A DNA stretch of 40,552 bases. Source: Blastococcus atacamensis (lineage in GTDB: Bacteria; Actinomycetota; Actinomycetes; Mycobacteriales; Geodermatophilaceae). The stretch spans positions 1 through 40,552 of the forward strand of contig NZ_POQU01000025.1 of the NCBI RefSeq assembly GCF_002938425.1. The letters are read 5' to 3'. The translations under genes were made by a program, and so were the position numbers. This document shows positions 7,680 through 17,100 of this stretch, one piece after another. The number at the start of each line of letters is the position of its first letter. The stretch's first letter is position 1. The notes under the pieces are model-generated. The model did not search any database and was not told the DNA's origin. It saw only the letters and a program-made list of their open reading frames with translations.

Positions 7680-8605
7680 GCGCGCCCGCGCCTGCTGCCG
7701 CGGCGTGGGCGCTGCACCGGCCGGGCCCCCGGGACGTGGGGCTGCTGTGCCTCGCGGTCGTGGGGGTCTCGCTCTCCGCGCCCCTGACCGCGATGGTCAC
7801 CGCGCCGATGCTCGGGCTGGCCTTCTGGCGCAACGCCGCCGGTGCCGCCGCGCTCCTGCCGGTGCTCCTGAGCCGCGAGCGGTCGACGCTCACCGGCCTG
7901 CGCCCGCGGGACCTCACCAGCTCCGTCGCCGCCGGGTTGTTCCTCGCCGCGCACTTCGCCGCGTGGTTGCCGAGCCTGTCCATGACGACGGTGGCGGCGT
8001 CGATCGCGCTGGTGACCACCACACCCATCTGGACGGCGCTGGCTGCCCGCATCTCCGGTGTCCAGCTCCCGGCCGCGGTGTGGTGGGGGCTGCTCCTGGC
8101 CTTCGCCGGCGTCGTCCTGATCGTCGGCGTGGACGTCACGGTGAGCACCGAGGCCCTGGTCGGTGACGGCCTGGCGCTCCTCGGGGCGATCTGCGCCGGC
8201 GGGTACGTGCTGGCCGGGGCGCGGGCCCGGAAGCGGTTGGCGACCTCGGCGTACGCGGTGGTCTGCTACTCGGTGTGCGCGGCGGTCATCGCCGTCTCCG
8301 CACTGGTGGTCGACGTGCCGCTGGCCGGCTTCGAGGCGCGGGACTGGTGGCTGATCGCCGGGATCACCGTCGCCGCGCAGCTGTTCGGACACACGCTGCT
8401 GAACCTGGTGCTCTCCTCGGTGGGTCCGACGGTGGTCAGCCTCGCCGTCCTGCTCGAGGTGCCCGGGGCGCTCCTGTTCGCCCTCGTCCTGCTGGGCCAG
8501 GTGCCGCCGCTGCTGGCGCTGCCCGGGGTGGTGCTGGTCGTGGCGGGGGTGGCCCTGGTCGTGCGCGCCGGCCGCCCCTCGACGCTGGTCGAACCCGGCA
8601 CCTGA
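7676..8605 (+). CDS. EamA-family (DMT) transporter
   Basis: About 309 aa with ten hydrophobic helices in two EamA repeats (roughly residues 20-150 and 165-300). It contains SIALVTTTPIWTALAARISG, typical of DMT-family permeases, and an equivalent segment (LNLVLSSVGPTVVSLAVLLEVPGALLFA, broken by ordinary spacing) in the second half. The substrate is unknown. The start is uncertain: the frame overlaps the end of the phzF-like gene, a CTG at 7676 directly overlaps its stop, and a GTG at 7736 lies just before the first helix. None has a clear Shine-Dalgarno sequence, so coupling to the upstream gene is likely. Confidence 0.85.
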   Translation: MSAPAPAAAAWALHRPGPRDVGLLCLAVVGVSLSAPLTAMVTAPMLGLAFWRNAAGAAALLPVLLSRERSTLTGLRPRDLTSSVAAGLFLAAHFAAWLPSLSMTTVAASIALVTTTPIWTALAARISGVQLPAAVWWGLLLAFAGVVLIVGVDVTVSTEALVGDGLALLGAICAGGYVLAGARARKRLATSAYAVVCYSVCAAVIAVSALVVDVPLAGFEARDWWLIAGITVAAQLFGHTLLNLVLSSVGPTVVSLAVLLEVPGALLFALVLLGQVPPLLALPGVVLVVAGVALVVRAGRPSTLVEPGT

Positions 8606-8759
8606 GCGCCGAGTGCGCAGGTCCGGTCGCCCCATCCGGCGAGTCGGCGCGTGTCCTCGACCACAACTGCGCAGTCGGCAGGTGCTCGCGATCAGCGGCG
8701 CGGGAGGGGCCTGGCTACTCTCCGGTAGCTGACCGACCCACTGACCCAGCGGAGGCACC

Positions 8760-9713
8760 GTGGCCGAGCTCCGATCCCGTCGTTCCAACCTCGCCGTTCC
8801 GGGCAGCAACCCCCGGTTCCTGGAGAAGGCCAAGGGCCTGCCGGCCGACCAGGTCTTCCTCGACCTCGAGGACGCGTGCGCGCCGCTGGCCAAGCCCGGC
8901 GCCCGGAAGAACATCGTCGCGGCGCTGAACGAGGGCGGCTGGGGCGAGAAGATCCGCACCGTCCGCGTCAACGACTGGACGACGGAGTGGACGTTCCAGG
9001 ACGTGCTGGAGGTCGTCGGCGGCGCCGGCGCGAACCTCGACTGCATCATGCTGCCGAAGGTCCAGGACGCCGCCCAGGTCAAGGCGCTGGATCTGCTGCT
9101 GACCCAGATCGAGAAGGCCAACGGCCTGGAGATCGGCCGGATCGGCATCGAGGCGCAGATCGAGACGGCGCAGGGCCTGATCAACGTCAACGACATCGCG
9201 TTCGCCAGCGACCGCATCGAGACGATCATCTTCGGCCCGGCCGACTTCATGGCCAGCATCAACATGAAGTCGCTGGTCGTCGGCGCCCTGCACCCGGACT
9301 ACCCGGGCGACCCGTTCCACTACATCCTCATGCAGATCCTCATGGCCGCCCGCGCCCGCGGCGTCCAGGCGATCGACGGTCCCTTCCTGCAGGTGCGCGA
9401 CGTGCCCGCGTTCGAGGAGGTCGCCAAGCGCTCGGCGATGCTCGGCTTCGACGGCAAGTGGGTGCTGCACCCCGGCCAGATCGACGCGGCGAACGAGATC
9501 TACGCGCCGTCGCAGGAGGACTACGACCACGCCGAGCTGATCCTCGACGCCTACGACTGGGCGACGTCGGAGGCCGGTGGCAAGAAGGGCTCGGCGATGC
9601 TGGGCGACGAGATGATCGACGAGGCCAGCCGCAAGATGGCCCTGGTCATCGCGGGCAAGGGCCGCGCCGCGGGCATGACCCGCACGTCGTCCTTCACGCC
9701 GCCGGAAGGCTGA
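8760..9713 (+). CDS. HpcH/HpaI-family CoA-ester lyase (malyl-CoA/citramalyl-CoA lyase type)
   Basis: A 317-aa TIM-barrel enzyme. Visible motifs are SNLAVPGSNPRFLEKA near the N-terminus (CoA-site type), VFLDLEDACAP (metal-binding acid), IMLPKVQD, IEAQIETAQGLIN (the second metal-binding Glu region) and a C-terminal LGFDGKWVLHPGQI. These fit the CitE/Mcl branch that cleaves malyl-CoA-type esters to glyoxylate plus an acyl-CoA. The exact substrate cannot be told. The GTG start has GGAGG 5 nt upstream. A small hairpin and a TACTCT -10-like element precede it at about 8710-8730. Acyl-CoA dehydrogenases lie downstream, so a role in acyl-CoA catabolism is plausible. Confidence 0.87.
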   Translation: MAELRSRRSNLAVPGSNPRFLEKAKGLPADQVFLDLEDACAPLAKPGARKNIVAALNEGGWGEKIRTVRVNDWTTEWTFQDVLEVVGGAGANLDCIMLPKVQDAAQVKALDLLLTQIEKANGLEIGRIGIEAQIETAQGLINVNDIAFASDRIETIIFGPADFMASINMKSLVVGALHPDYPGDPFHYILMQILMAARARGVQAIDGPFLQVRDVPAFEEVAKRSAMLGFDGKWVLHPGQIDAANEIYAPSQEDYDHAELILDAYDWATSEAGGKKGSAMLGDEMIDEASRKMALVIAGKGRAAGMTRTSSFTPPEG

Positions 9714-9728
9714 TCCGCACTCAGGCAT

Positions 9729-9777
9729 GGGAACCGTTACCTGCGTCTCGAGCCGCAGAACGCAGGTAACGGTTCCC
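9729..9777. terminator. Perfect 18-bp inverted repeat between convergent genes
   Basis: GGGAACCGTTACCTGCGT (9729-9746) is exactly reverse-complementary to 9760-9777, with a 13-nt loop. It lies between the convergent CoA-lyase and DHFR-fold genes, so a bidirectional terminator is the simplest reading. No T-tract follows. The stem is unusually long and perfect and moderate in GC, so another role (for example a protein-binding palindrome) is possible. Confidence 0.7.
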
Positions 9778-9810
9778 CTGCCTGGCGGGGGCGGTGGCAC
9801 GCCGCGCTGA

Positions 9811-10455
9811 TCACTTCCGCCAGAACACGTGGTCGGTGACGCCGCTCGGACTGGGGACGACGTCGCGGTGGAAGCGGTCGAGCAGTTCGTCGGGGGAGTG
9901 CCACAGCCGTGCCCCGGCGCCGATCTCCAGCGGCGCGACGACCACGTGCAGCGTGTCGACGAGGTCGGCGTCGAGGAACTGCCGAATCGTCGTGGCCCCG
10001 CCGCCGAGCCGGACGTCCTTGCCCTCGGCGGCGTCGCAAGCCTGGCGCAGGACCGCGGTCGGCTCTCCGTCCACGAAGTGGAAGGTGGTGTCCGACAGCG
10101 AGAACGACGGCCGCGCGTGGTGGGTGAGCACGAACACGGGCGTGTGGAACGGCGGCTCGTCGCCCCACCAGCGCTCCCAGTCGTGGTCCGTCCACGGGCC
10201 GCGCTGGGGGCCGAACTTGTTGCGGCCCATGATCTCCGCGCCGATGTTGTTGCCGAAGTCGCGCACCAGGTGGTCGTCGAGACCCCGGGTGCCTCCGGGC
10301 TCGGCACGGTCGGGAAGGCTCGCGGTGGCGAGCAGCCAGGCCATCAGCCGGCCGGGATCGGCAGTGCCGAACGGCCGTTCCGGGCTCTGGTGCTCGCCGG
10401 CACCGAAACCGTCGCTCGAGACGGTGAAGTTCTGAACTCTGGGCAGCTGGCTCAC
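9811..10455 (-). CDS. Dihydrofolate reductase-fold (RibD C-terminal-like) protein
   Basis: A 214-aa protein with the RibD_C/DHFR-like layout: QNFTVSSDGFGAGE at the N-terminus, AEIMGRNKFGP, TPVFVLTHHARPSFS, the NADPH-loop GKDVRLGGGATTIRQFLDADLVD, and a C-terminal LHVVVAPLEIGAGARLW. Such small reductases are common in actinobacteria and usually have no known substrate; true folate or riboflavin roles are not implied. The GTG at 10455 has GGAGG 8 nt upstream, which decides it over longer frames. It is convergent with the CoA lyase and downstream of an acyl-CoA dehydrogenase on the same strand. Confidence 0.88.
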   Translation of the reverse strand: MSQLPRVQNFTVSSDGFGAGEHQSPERPFGTADPGRLMAWLLATASLPDRAEPGGTRGLDDHLVRDFGNNIGAEIMGRNKFGPQRGPWTDHDWERWWGDEPPFHTPVFVLTHHARPSFSLSDTTFHFVDGEPTAVLRQACDAAEGKDVRLGGGATTIRQFLDADLVDTLHVVVAPLEIGAGARLWHSPDELLDRFHRDVVPSPSGVTDHVFWRK

Positions 10456-10522
10456 CGGGCACACCTCCGTGGTCGTCGACGGGTTGGACCGCGGGGGCGA
10501 GCGGAACTCGTCGCCGGTGAGG

Positions 10523-11677
10523 TCAGGCCGTCCCGCCGCGCTCCACCAGCTGGCGGGCGATGACGGTGCGCTGGATCTCGTTGGTGCCCTCACCGATGAT
10601 CATCAACGGCGCGTCGCGGAAGTAGCGCTCGACGTCGAACTCCGTCGAGTAGCCGTAGCCGCCGTGGATGCGCACCGCGTTCAGCGCCACCTGCATCGCC
10701 GTCTCGGACGCGAACAGCTTCGCCATCCCGGCCTCCATATCGCACCGCTGGCCGGTCTCGGCGCGCTCGGCGGCGTACAGGACGAGCTGCCGGGCGGCGG
10801 TGAGCGAGGTGGCCATGTCCGCGAGGTAGTTGCCGATGGACTGGTGCTGCCAGATCGGTCTGCCGAAGCTCTCCCGCTCCTGGGCGTACCGGAGGGCGTC
10901 GTCGAACGCGGCCTGGCCGACGCCCAGGGCGCGGGCGGCCACCTGGATCCGGCCGGTCTCCAGTCCCTTCATCATCTGGGCGAAGCCCCGGCCCTCGACC
11001 CCGCCCAGCAGTGCGGACGCCGGCACGCGGTGGTCGGTGAAGACCAGCTCGCAGCTCTCCACGCCCTTGTAGCCCAGCTTGGGCAGGTCGCGGGAGACGG
11101 TGAGCCCCGGCCCGTGCTCCACCAGCAGGATCGACATGCCCGCGGAGCGCGGTTCCGCCGTCGGATCGGTCTTGCACAGCAGCGCGATGAGGGTCGACCG
11201 CCGGGAGTTGGTGATCCAGGTCTTGGCCCCGTCCACCAGGTACCCGTCGCCGTCCCGACGGGCGGTGGTGGTCATCGCCTGCAGGTCCGATCCGCCGCCG
11301 GGCTCGGTCAGCGCCATGGTGGCGCGCACCTCGCCGGTGGCCATGCGGGGCAGCCAGCGGTCCTTCTGCTCCTGGGTGCCGTGGGCGACCAGCAGCTTGG
11401 CGACGACGGTGTGCCCACCCATCGCCCCGGCCAGGGACATCCAGCCCCGGGCCAGCTCGGCGGTGACCAGGGCGTAGCAGGGCATCGACACCGGCGCCTC
11501 GCCCCACGGCTCGGGCACGGCCAGGCCGAAGACGCCCAGTTCCTTCATCCGCTCGATCAGCGCCTCGGGGTAGACGTCGGCGTGCTCGAGCTCCCGCACG
11601 ACGGGCCGTACGTCCCGGTCGACGAAGTCGCGGACCGCCGCGACGATCGCCTGCTCCTCGGTGCTGAGCGTGGTCAC
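10523..11677 (-). CDS. Acyl-CoA dehydrogenase family protein
   Basis: A 384-aa flavoprotein with the standard three-domain ACAD fold. The N-terminal helical domain has FVDRDVRPVVRELEHADVYPEALIERMKELGVFGL. The mid domain has TGEVRATMALTEPGGGSD and KTWITNSRRST. The C-terminal domain has YAQERESFGRPIWQHQSI, the signature IHGGYGYSTEFDVERYFRDA, and GEGTNEIQR. The enzyme would oxidise an acyl-CoA to the 2-enoyl-CoA and pass electrons to ETF. The GTG at 11677 has AGAGGAG at good spacing. It is divergently paired with a second ACAD gene whose protein is clearly paralogous, which suggests an old duplication and a shared 121-bp control region. Confidence 0.92.
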   Translation of the reverse strand: MTTLSTEEQAIVAAVRDFVDRDVRPVVRELEHADVYPEALIERMKELGVFGLAVPEPWGEAPVSMPCYALVTAELARGWMSLAGAMGGHTVVAKLLVAHGTQEQKDRWLPRMATGEVRATMALTEPGGGSDLQAMTTTARRDGDGYLVDGAKTWITNSRRSTLIALLCKTDPTAEPRSAGMSILLVEHGPGLTVSRDLPKLGYKGVESCELVFTDHRVPASALLGGVEGRGFAQMMKGLETGRIQVAARALGVGQAAFDDALRYAQERESFGRPIWQHQSIGNYLADMATSLTAARQLVLYAAERAETGQRCDMEAGMAKLFASETAMQVALNAVRIHGGYGYSTEFDVERYFRDAPLMIIGEGTNEIQRTVIARQLVERGGTA

Positions 11678-11798
11678 TGCGGGCTCCTCTCCCGGGGCAG
11701 CCGGGGTCGGTGGGCGTGAGCAGGCACACGCCGGGCTGCGCGCGACCGTGGCCCATACTGCCCGGTAACAACGGACACCGGAGTCCCGGAGGAGACCG

Positions 11799-12998
11799 AT
11801 GACGCGCCTGGCGCAGACCGCTGATCTGACCGACATCCAGCAGGAGATCCTGTCGACGGTCAGGAGCTTCGTCGACCGCGAGATCATCCCGCACGCCCAG
11901 GAGCTCGAGCACGGCGACATCTACCCGCAGGAGATCGTCGACGGGCTCAAGGAGCTCGGCATCTTCGGGCTGATGATCCCCGAGGAGTACGGCGGCCTCG
12001 GTGAGTCGCTGCTGACCTACGCGCTGGTGGTCGAGGAGATCGCCCGCGGCTGGATGAGCGTCTCCGGCGTCATCAACACCCACTTCATCGTGGCCTACCT
12101 GCTGCGCCAGCACGGCACGCAGGAGCAGAAGGAGTACTACCTCCCGCGCATGGCCACCGGCGAGGTGCGCGGTGCCTTCTCGATGTCCGAGCCGGGTCTG
12201 GGTTCCGACGTCGCCGCGATCCGCACCAAGGCGACGAAGAACGCCGACGGCGGCTACACGATCAACGGCCAGAAGATGTGGCTGACCAACGGCGGCAGCT
12301 CCACCCTGGTCGCCGCGCTCGTGCGCACCGACGAGGGCGCCGAGAAGGCCCACGAGAACCTGACGACCTTCCTCGTCGAGAAGCCGGCCGGCTTCGGCGA
12401 GGTGAAGCCGGGGATCACCATCCCCGGCAAGCTCGCCAAGATGGGCTACAAGGGCGTCGACACCACCGAGCTGGTGTTCGACGGCTACCAGGCCGAGGAC
12501 ACCGACATCCTCGGGGGCGTCCCGGGCAAGGGCTTCGCGCACATGATGGACGGCGTCGAGGTCGGCCGGGTCAACGTGGCGGCCCGCGCCTGCGGCATCT
12601 CCATCCGGGCCTTCGAGCTCGCCATCGCCTACGCCCAGCAGCGGGAGACCTTCGGCAAGCCGATCGCCCAGCACCAGGCGATCGCCTTCCAGCTGGCCGA
12701 GATGGCGATCAAGGTCGAAGCCGCGCACCTGATGATGGTCAACGCCGCTCGCCTCAAGGACGCCGGCAAGCGCAGCGACGTCGAGTCGGGCATGGCCAAG
12801 ACCCTGGCCAGCGAGTACTGCGCCGAGGTGACCACGCAGTCGTTCCGCATCCACGGCGGCTACGGCTACTCCAAGGAGTACGAGATCGAGCGCCTCATGC
12901 GCGAGGCGCCGTTCCTGCTCATCGGCGAGGGCACCAGCGAGATCCAGAAGACGATCATCAGCCGGGGTCTGCTGAAGACCTACAGGCTGAAGGGCTGA
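11799..12998 (+). CDS. Acyl-CoA dehydrogenase family protein
   Basis: A 399-aa ACAD with the same domain order as its divergent neighbour: N-terminal FVDREIIPHAQELEHGDIYP, LMIPEEYGGLGESLLTYALVVEEIARGW, mid-domain GAFSMSEPGLGSDVAAIRTKA and KMWLTNGG, and C-terminal YAQQRETFGKPIAQHQAI, IHGGYGYSKEYEIERLMREA and GEGTSEIQK. The ATG at 11799 is preceded by CGGAGGAG. A CATACT hexamer near 11754 is a possible -10. The substrate is not predictable from sequence, though short- or branched-chain acyl-CoA is common for this branch. A hairpin (13015-13031) follows. Confidence 0.93.
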   Translation: MTRLAQTADLTDIQQEILSTVRSFVDREIIPHAQELEHGDIYPQEIVDGLKELGIFGLMIPEEYGGLGESLLTYALVVEEIARGWMSVSGVINTHFIVAYLLRQHGTQEQKEYYLPRMATGEVRGAFSMSEPGLGSDVAAIRTKATKNADGGYTINGQKMWLTNGGSSTLVAALVRTDEGAEKAHENLTTFLVEKPAGFGEVKPGITIPGKLAKMGYKGVDTTELVFDGYQAEDTDILGGVPGKGFAHMMDGVEVGRVNVAARACGISIRAFELAIAYAQQRETFGKPIAQHQAIAFQLAEMAIKVEAAHLMMVNAARLKDAGKRSDVESGMAKTLASEYCAEVTTQSFRIHGGYGYSKEYEIERLMREAPFLLIGEGTSEIQKTIISRGLLKTYRLKG

Positions 12999-13014
12999 GA
13001 GGCGTCGGCGACCC

Positions 13015-13031
13015 GGGACCACTCCGGTCCC
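13015..13031 (+). terminator. Short hairpin after acyl-CoA dehydrogenase
   Basis: GGGACC (13015-13020) pairs with GGTCCC (13026-13031) around a 5-nt loop, 17 bp after the stop codon. It could attenuate transcription into the next gene; there is no T-tract. Confidence 0.4.
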
Positions 13032-13075
13032 AGGCCGCCCGCCTTTCCGCCTCCGGTGCGGTGTAGGCAGGACGC

Positions 13076-14011
13076 ATGCGCGCAGCCGGAGTGACCGAGT
13101 TCGGCGGGCCGGAGGCCCTGCACATCGTCGACGTGGACCCCGAGCCGCTCGGGCCGGGCCAGGTGCGGCTCCGGGTGCAGGCGGCTGCGGTCAGCCCGAC
13201 CGACACCCACGCCCGCTCCGGCGCCTACGCCGAGCGCGATCCGGTGAAGACGCCGCCGTGGGTGCCGGGCATGGACGTCGCCGGAGTGGTGACGGAGCTG
13301 GGGGAGGGGGTCGACCACCTCGCCGTCGGCGACCTCGCCATGGGCATCGTCGTCCCATTCGGCCCGTACGGCGCCTACCGGGAGGACAAGGTGCTGTCGG
13401 CGAACTCGGTGGTGCGGGCGCCGGCCGGCACCACCGCCGTCGAGGCGTCGACGCTGCCCATGAACGGGCTCACCGCCCGGTTGTCCCTCGACCTCATGGG
13501 CCTGCGGCCGGGCCAGGTGCTGGCCGTGACCGGCGCGGCCGGTGCGTACGGCGGATACGTGGTCCAGCTGGCCAAGGCCGACGGGCTCACGGTGATCGCC
13601 GACGCCTCCGAGGCCGACGAGGAGCTGGTGCGCGGGCTCGGCGCCGACGTCGTCGTCCGGCGGGGGGACGACGTCGCCGACCGGATCCGCCAGCACGTCC
13701 CCGAGGGCGTGGACGGGCTGGCCGACGGTTCCGTGCAGGACGAGCTGGTGCTGCCGGCCGTACGCGACGGGGGAGCGGTGGCGACCGTCCGCGGCTACCG
13801 GGGCAACGGGCAGCGGAACCTGCGCTTCTTCCCGACGCTGGTGCGGAAGGTGGCGGAGGACCGGGCCGCCCTGGATCGGCTCCGCCAGCAGGTGGAGGAC
13901 GGCGTGCTGACGCTCCGGGTGGCGCGGACGTTCCCCGCCGAGCAGGCCGCCGACGCGCACCGCATGCTCGAGGCCGGCGGGGTGCGGGGACGGCTGGTCC
14001 TCATCTTCTGA
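13076..14011 (+). CDS. Zinc-independent NADP-dependent oxidoreductase, quinone-oxidoreductase-like (MDR family)
   Basis: A 311-aa medium-chain dehydrogenase/reductase: [20 protein letters not shown] at the N-terminus, an N-terminal GroES-like domain with [18 protein letters not shown], then a Rossmann domain with [23 protein letters not shown]. The structural-zinc cysteine cluster of alcohol dehydrogenases is absent, which places it with the quinone oxidoreductase (Qor-like) branch. The substrate is unknown. The ATG at 13076 has no strong Shine-Dalgarno sequence; a TAGGCA hexamer 6 nt upstream may be a weak leaderless -10. Confidence 0.9.
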   Translation: MRAAGVTEFGGPEALHIVDVDPEPLGPGQVRLRVQAAAVSPTDTHARSGAYAERDPVKTPPWVPGMDVAGVVTELGEGVDHLAVGDLAMGIVVPFGPYGAYREDKVLSANSVVRAPAGTTAVEASTLPMNGLTARLSLDLMGLRPGQVLAVTGAAGAYGGYVVQLAKADGLTVIADASEADEELVRGLGADVVVRRGDDVADRIRQHVPEGVDGLADGSVQDELVLPAVRDGGAVATVRGYRGNGQRNLRFFPTLVRKVAEDRAALDRLRQQVEDGVLTLRVARTFPAEQAADAHRMLEAGGVRGRLVLIF

Positions 14012-14098
14012 GTCGTCCGGAGCCGCTCGCGTTTTCCGCGAGTGTCCCGCGACCGGGCGTTTTCCACAGGCCCGGATCCAGAAATCGACGATCCCGCC

Positions 14099-14104
14099 TA
14101 CGGT
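14099..14104 (+). promoter_or_regulatory. Candidate leaderless -10 element of the type VII ATPase gene
   Basis: TACGGT lies 7 nt upstream of GTG 14112 with no ribosome-binding site. Upstream, 14030-14050 holds a CTCGCG/CGCGAG hairpin, and 14060-14068 (TTTTCCACA) resembles a DnaA box. Confidence 0.5.
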
Positions 14105-14111
14105 CCCGAGC

Positions 14112-17100
14112 GTGCGTGTCCAGGTGAGCGTCGGTCAGGTCGACGGCACGCTGCTCGACGTCGCCCTCGACGTCGACGACGACCTGCCGGTCAGCCGGGT
14201 CTGCACCGAGCTGTCCCGGGTCGCCGGCGTGCCCGGTGAGGGCGCGTGGATCGACGGCGAGCGGCTCGACGACGACCAGCCGGTGGGACTGAGCGCCCTG
14301 GTCGACGGGGTCGTCGTCCACCTCTCGGAGGCCGCGGCCCTGAACGCTCCCGGGGGTCCGCCGGTCCGGGGCTGGCAGCTGCGCGTGCTCAGCGGTCCGA
14401 GCAGTGGGCTGATCGCCGAGCTGCCGATGGGCGACCACGAGCTCGGCCGCAGCAGCGCCTTCGGGTTCGCCGACCGGTCGATGTCCCGCCGGCACGCCCT
14501 CCTGCGGGTGGGAGCGGACGGCGCGACGCTGCGCGACCTCGGCTCGGCCAACGGCACCACGCTCGAGGGCGAGCCGGTCCCCGAGGACGACGACGGCGTG
14601 GAGGTCGCGCCGGGCCAGGTCGTCCAGCTCGGCGACACCCAGCTGGGAATCGGGCCCGCGGTGGTCTCGGACGCCGCGATCGAGCCGGCCGGCCCCGGCA
14701 CGCGCGCCTTTGTCCGCGCCCCCCGGCTCCTGCCCTCGACGCGCGAGGCGCGGATCCAGCTGCCGCAGGAGCCCAGGGCGCGCGAGCCGCGCCGGTTCCC
14801 GCTGGTGATGATCATCGCCCCGCTGGTCATCGGCATCGTGCTCGCGACCGTCCTGCGATCGCCGCTGTACCTCATGTTCGCCATCGCCAGCCCGGTGATG
14901 ATGATCAGCAACACCGTGGCCGACCGCCGGCACAGCGCCCGCGAGGACCGTCGGGCCCGCGAGGAGTACGAGAAGGAGCTCGCCCGCGCGCACGAGCGGA
15001 TCGAGGCCGCCGTCGCGCAGGAGACCGTCCGCCGTCGCGACGCCCACCCGGATCCGGCGACCGCGCTGCTCACCGCCGTGCTGCCGGGCCGTCGGCTGTG
15101 GGAGCGGCGCCGCACCGACCCCGACGCGCTCGACCTGCGCCTGGGTGCGGCCGACCTGCCCGCGCAGGTGGTGGTCACCGACCGCACCGGGCGGGACGAG
15201 CCGCCGGAGCAGGGGACCGTGCGCGCCGTCCCGGTGGTGGTGCCGCTCCGGGAGGCCGGCGTCGTCGGCCTGGCCGGACCGGCCGAGCCGCTGGCCGGCC
15301 TGCTGCGGTGGGTCGTCCTCCAGCTGGCGGTGCACCATCCGACACGCGACCTGGCGCTCACCCTGCTCGCCCCGCGCGGGCGTGTGGACTGGAACTGGGT
15401 GCGCTGGCTGCCGCACGCCCGTTCGGCCGACGGCGAGGGACCGGTGGCCTTCATCGGCAACGACCCGGAGACGGTGACGGCGCGCGTCGCCGAGCTCACC
15501 GCCATGATCAAGGCCCGGCGCGACGCGACCGCCAGTGGTGGCGGCCGCGTCCAGCCGGAGTCCTTTCCGGCGCACGTCCTCGTCGTCCACGGCTTCCGGC
15601 CGCTGCGGGCCACCCCCGGCCTGGCCCAGGTGCTGCAGGAGGGCCCGGCGGTCGGGGTCTACGCGGTCTGCGCCGACGAGGAGGAGCGGTTCCTGCCCGA
15701 GGCGGCGACCGCGACCGCGGTGTTCGACCCGGCGGAGGAGGCGCAGCTGACCGTCCGTCGCAGCGGCCACGACCCGATCGTCGGTGTGCTCGCCGAGCCG
15801 GTGTCCGCCGAGCTCGCCGAGCGCGCCGCGCGGGCGCTGGCCCCGCTGCGCGACGTCAGCCTGGCCGACGACGACGCCGTCCTGCCCGACAGCGTGCGGC
15901 TGCTCGACGTGCTCGGGATGGAGCCGCCCACCGTCGACGGGATCCGGGCGCGCTGGCAGCTGGAGGGGCGCACGACGCGCCTGGTCGTGGGCTCGGGGCT
16001 GCACGGGCCGTTCACCCTGGACCTGCGCACCGACGGTCCGCATGGCCTGGTCGCCGGCACCACCGGCGCCGGCAAGTCCGAGCTGCTGCAGACGATGATC
16101 GCCTCGCTCGCGGTGGCCAACCGGCCGGACTCGCTGAACTTCGTGCTGGTCGACTACAAGGGCGGCAGCGCGTTCAAGGACTGCGTCCACCTGCCACACA
16201 CAGTCGGCATGGTCACCGACCTCGACGCCCACCTCGTGCAGCGGGCCCTCACCTCGCTGGCCGCCGAGCTCAGGTACCGCGAGCGCTGGCTGGCCGGCGC
16301 CGGGGTCAAGGACATCGACGACTATCTCGACCTGCAGGCCCGCGAGCCCGGTCGCCCACCGTTGCCGCGGCTGTTGATCGTGATCGACGAGTTCGCCTCG
16401 ATGGCGCGGGAGCTGCCCGACTTCGTTCCCGGCCTGGTCAACGTCGCGCAGCGCGGCCGGTCGCTGGGCATCCACCTGATCCTGGCCACCCAGCGGCCCA
16501 GCGGCGTCGTCTCGCCGGAGATCCGCGCCAACACCAATCTGCGCATCTCGCTGCGGGTCACCGACGGCGCGGACAGCAGCGACGTCCTCGACGCCCCCGA
16601 CGCCGCCCGGATCCCGAAGTCCGCACCCGGTCGCGGGTTCGCCCGGCTCGGGCACGGTGCCCTGGTGCCGTTCCAGGCCGGCCGCATCGGTGGGCGTCGT
16701 CCGGGCCAGGGCGCGGTCGCCGCCACCGTCCCGTTCGTCGTCCCGCTGGGCTGGCACCAGGTCGGGTACTCCGCGCCCCAGAAGCCGGCGACGGCGACCC
16801 GGCAGTCCGACGTCGAGATCTCCGACCTGTCGGTGCTGGTCGAGGCCGTGCGCGGCGCGGCCGTGGCCGAGGAGGTGCAGGCGCAGCGCAGCCCGTGGCT
16901 GGAAGCGCTGCCGACGAGGGTCCTGGTCGGCGACCTCGATGCGCCCGCCGCCGGCGCGGCGTCGTCGGCCCGGCTGCCGTTCGGCCTGCGGGACCTGCCG
17001 GCGCTCCAGGAGCAGCAGGTCGCCGCCCTCGATCTCGCCACCGACGGGCACCTGCTGGTCATCGGATCGCCGAAGAGCGGCCGGTCGCAGCTGCTCCGCA

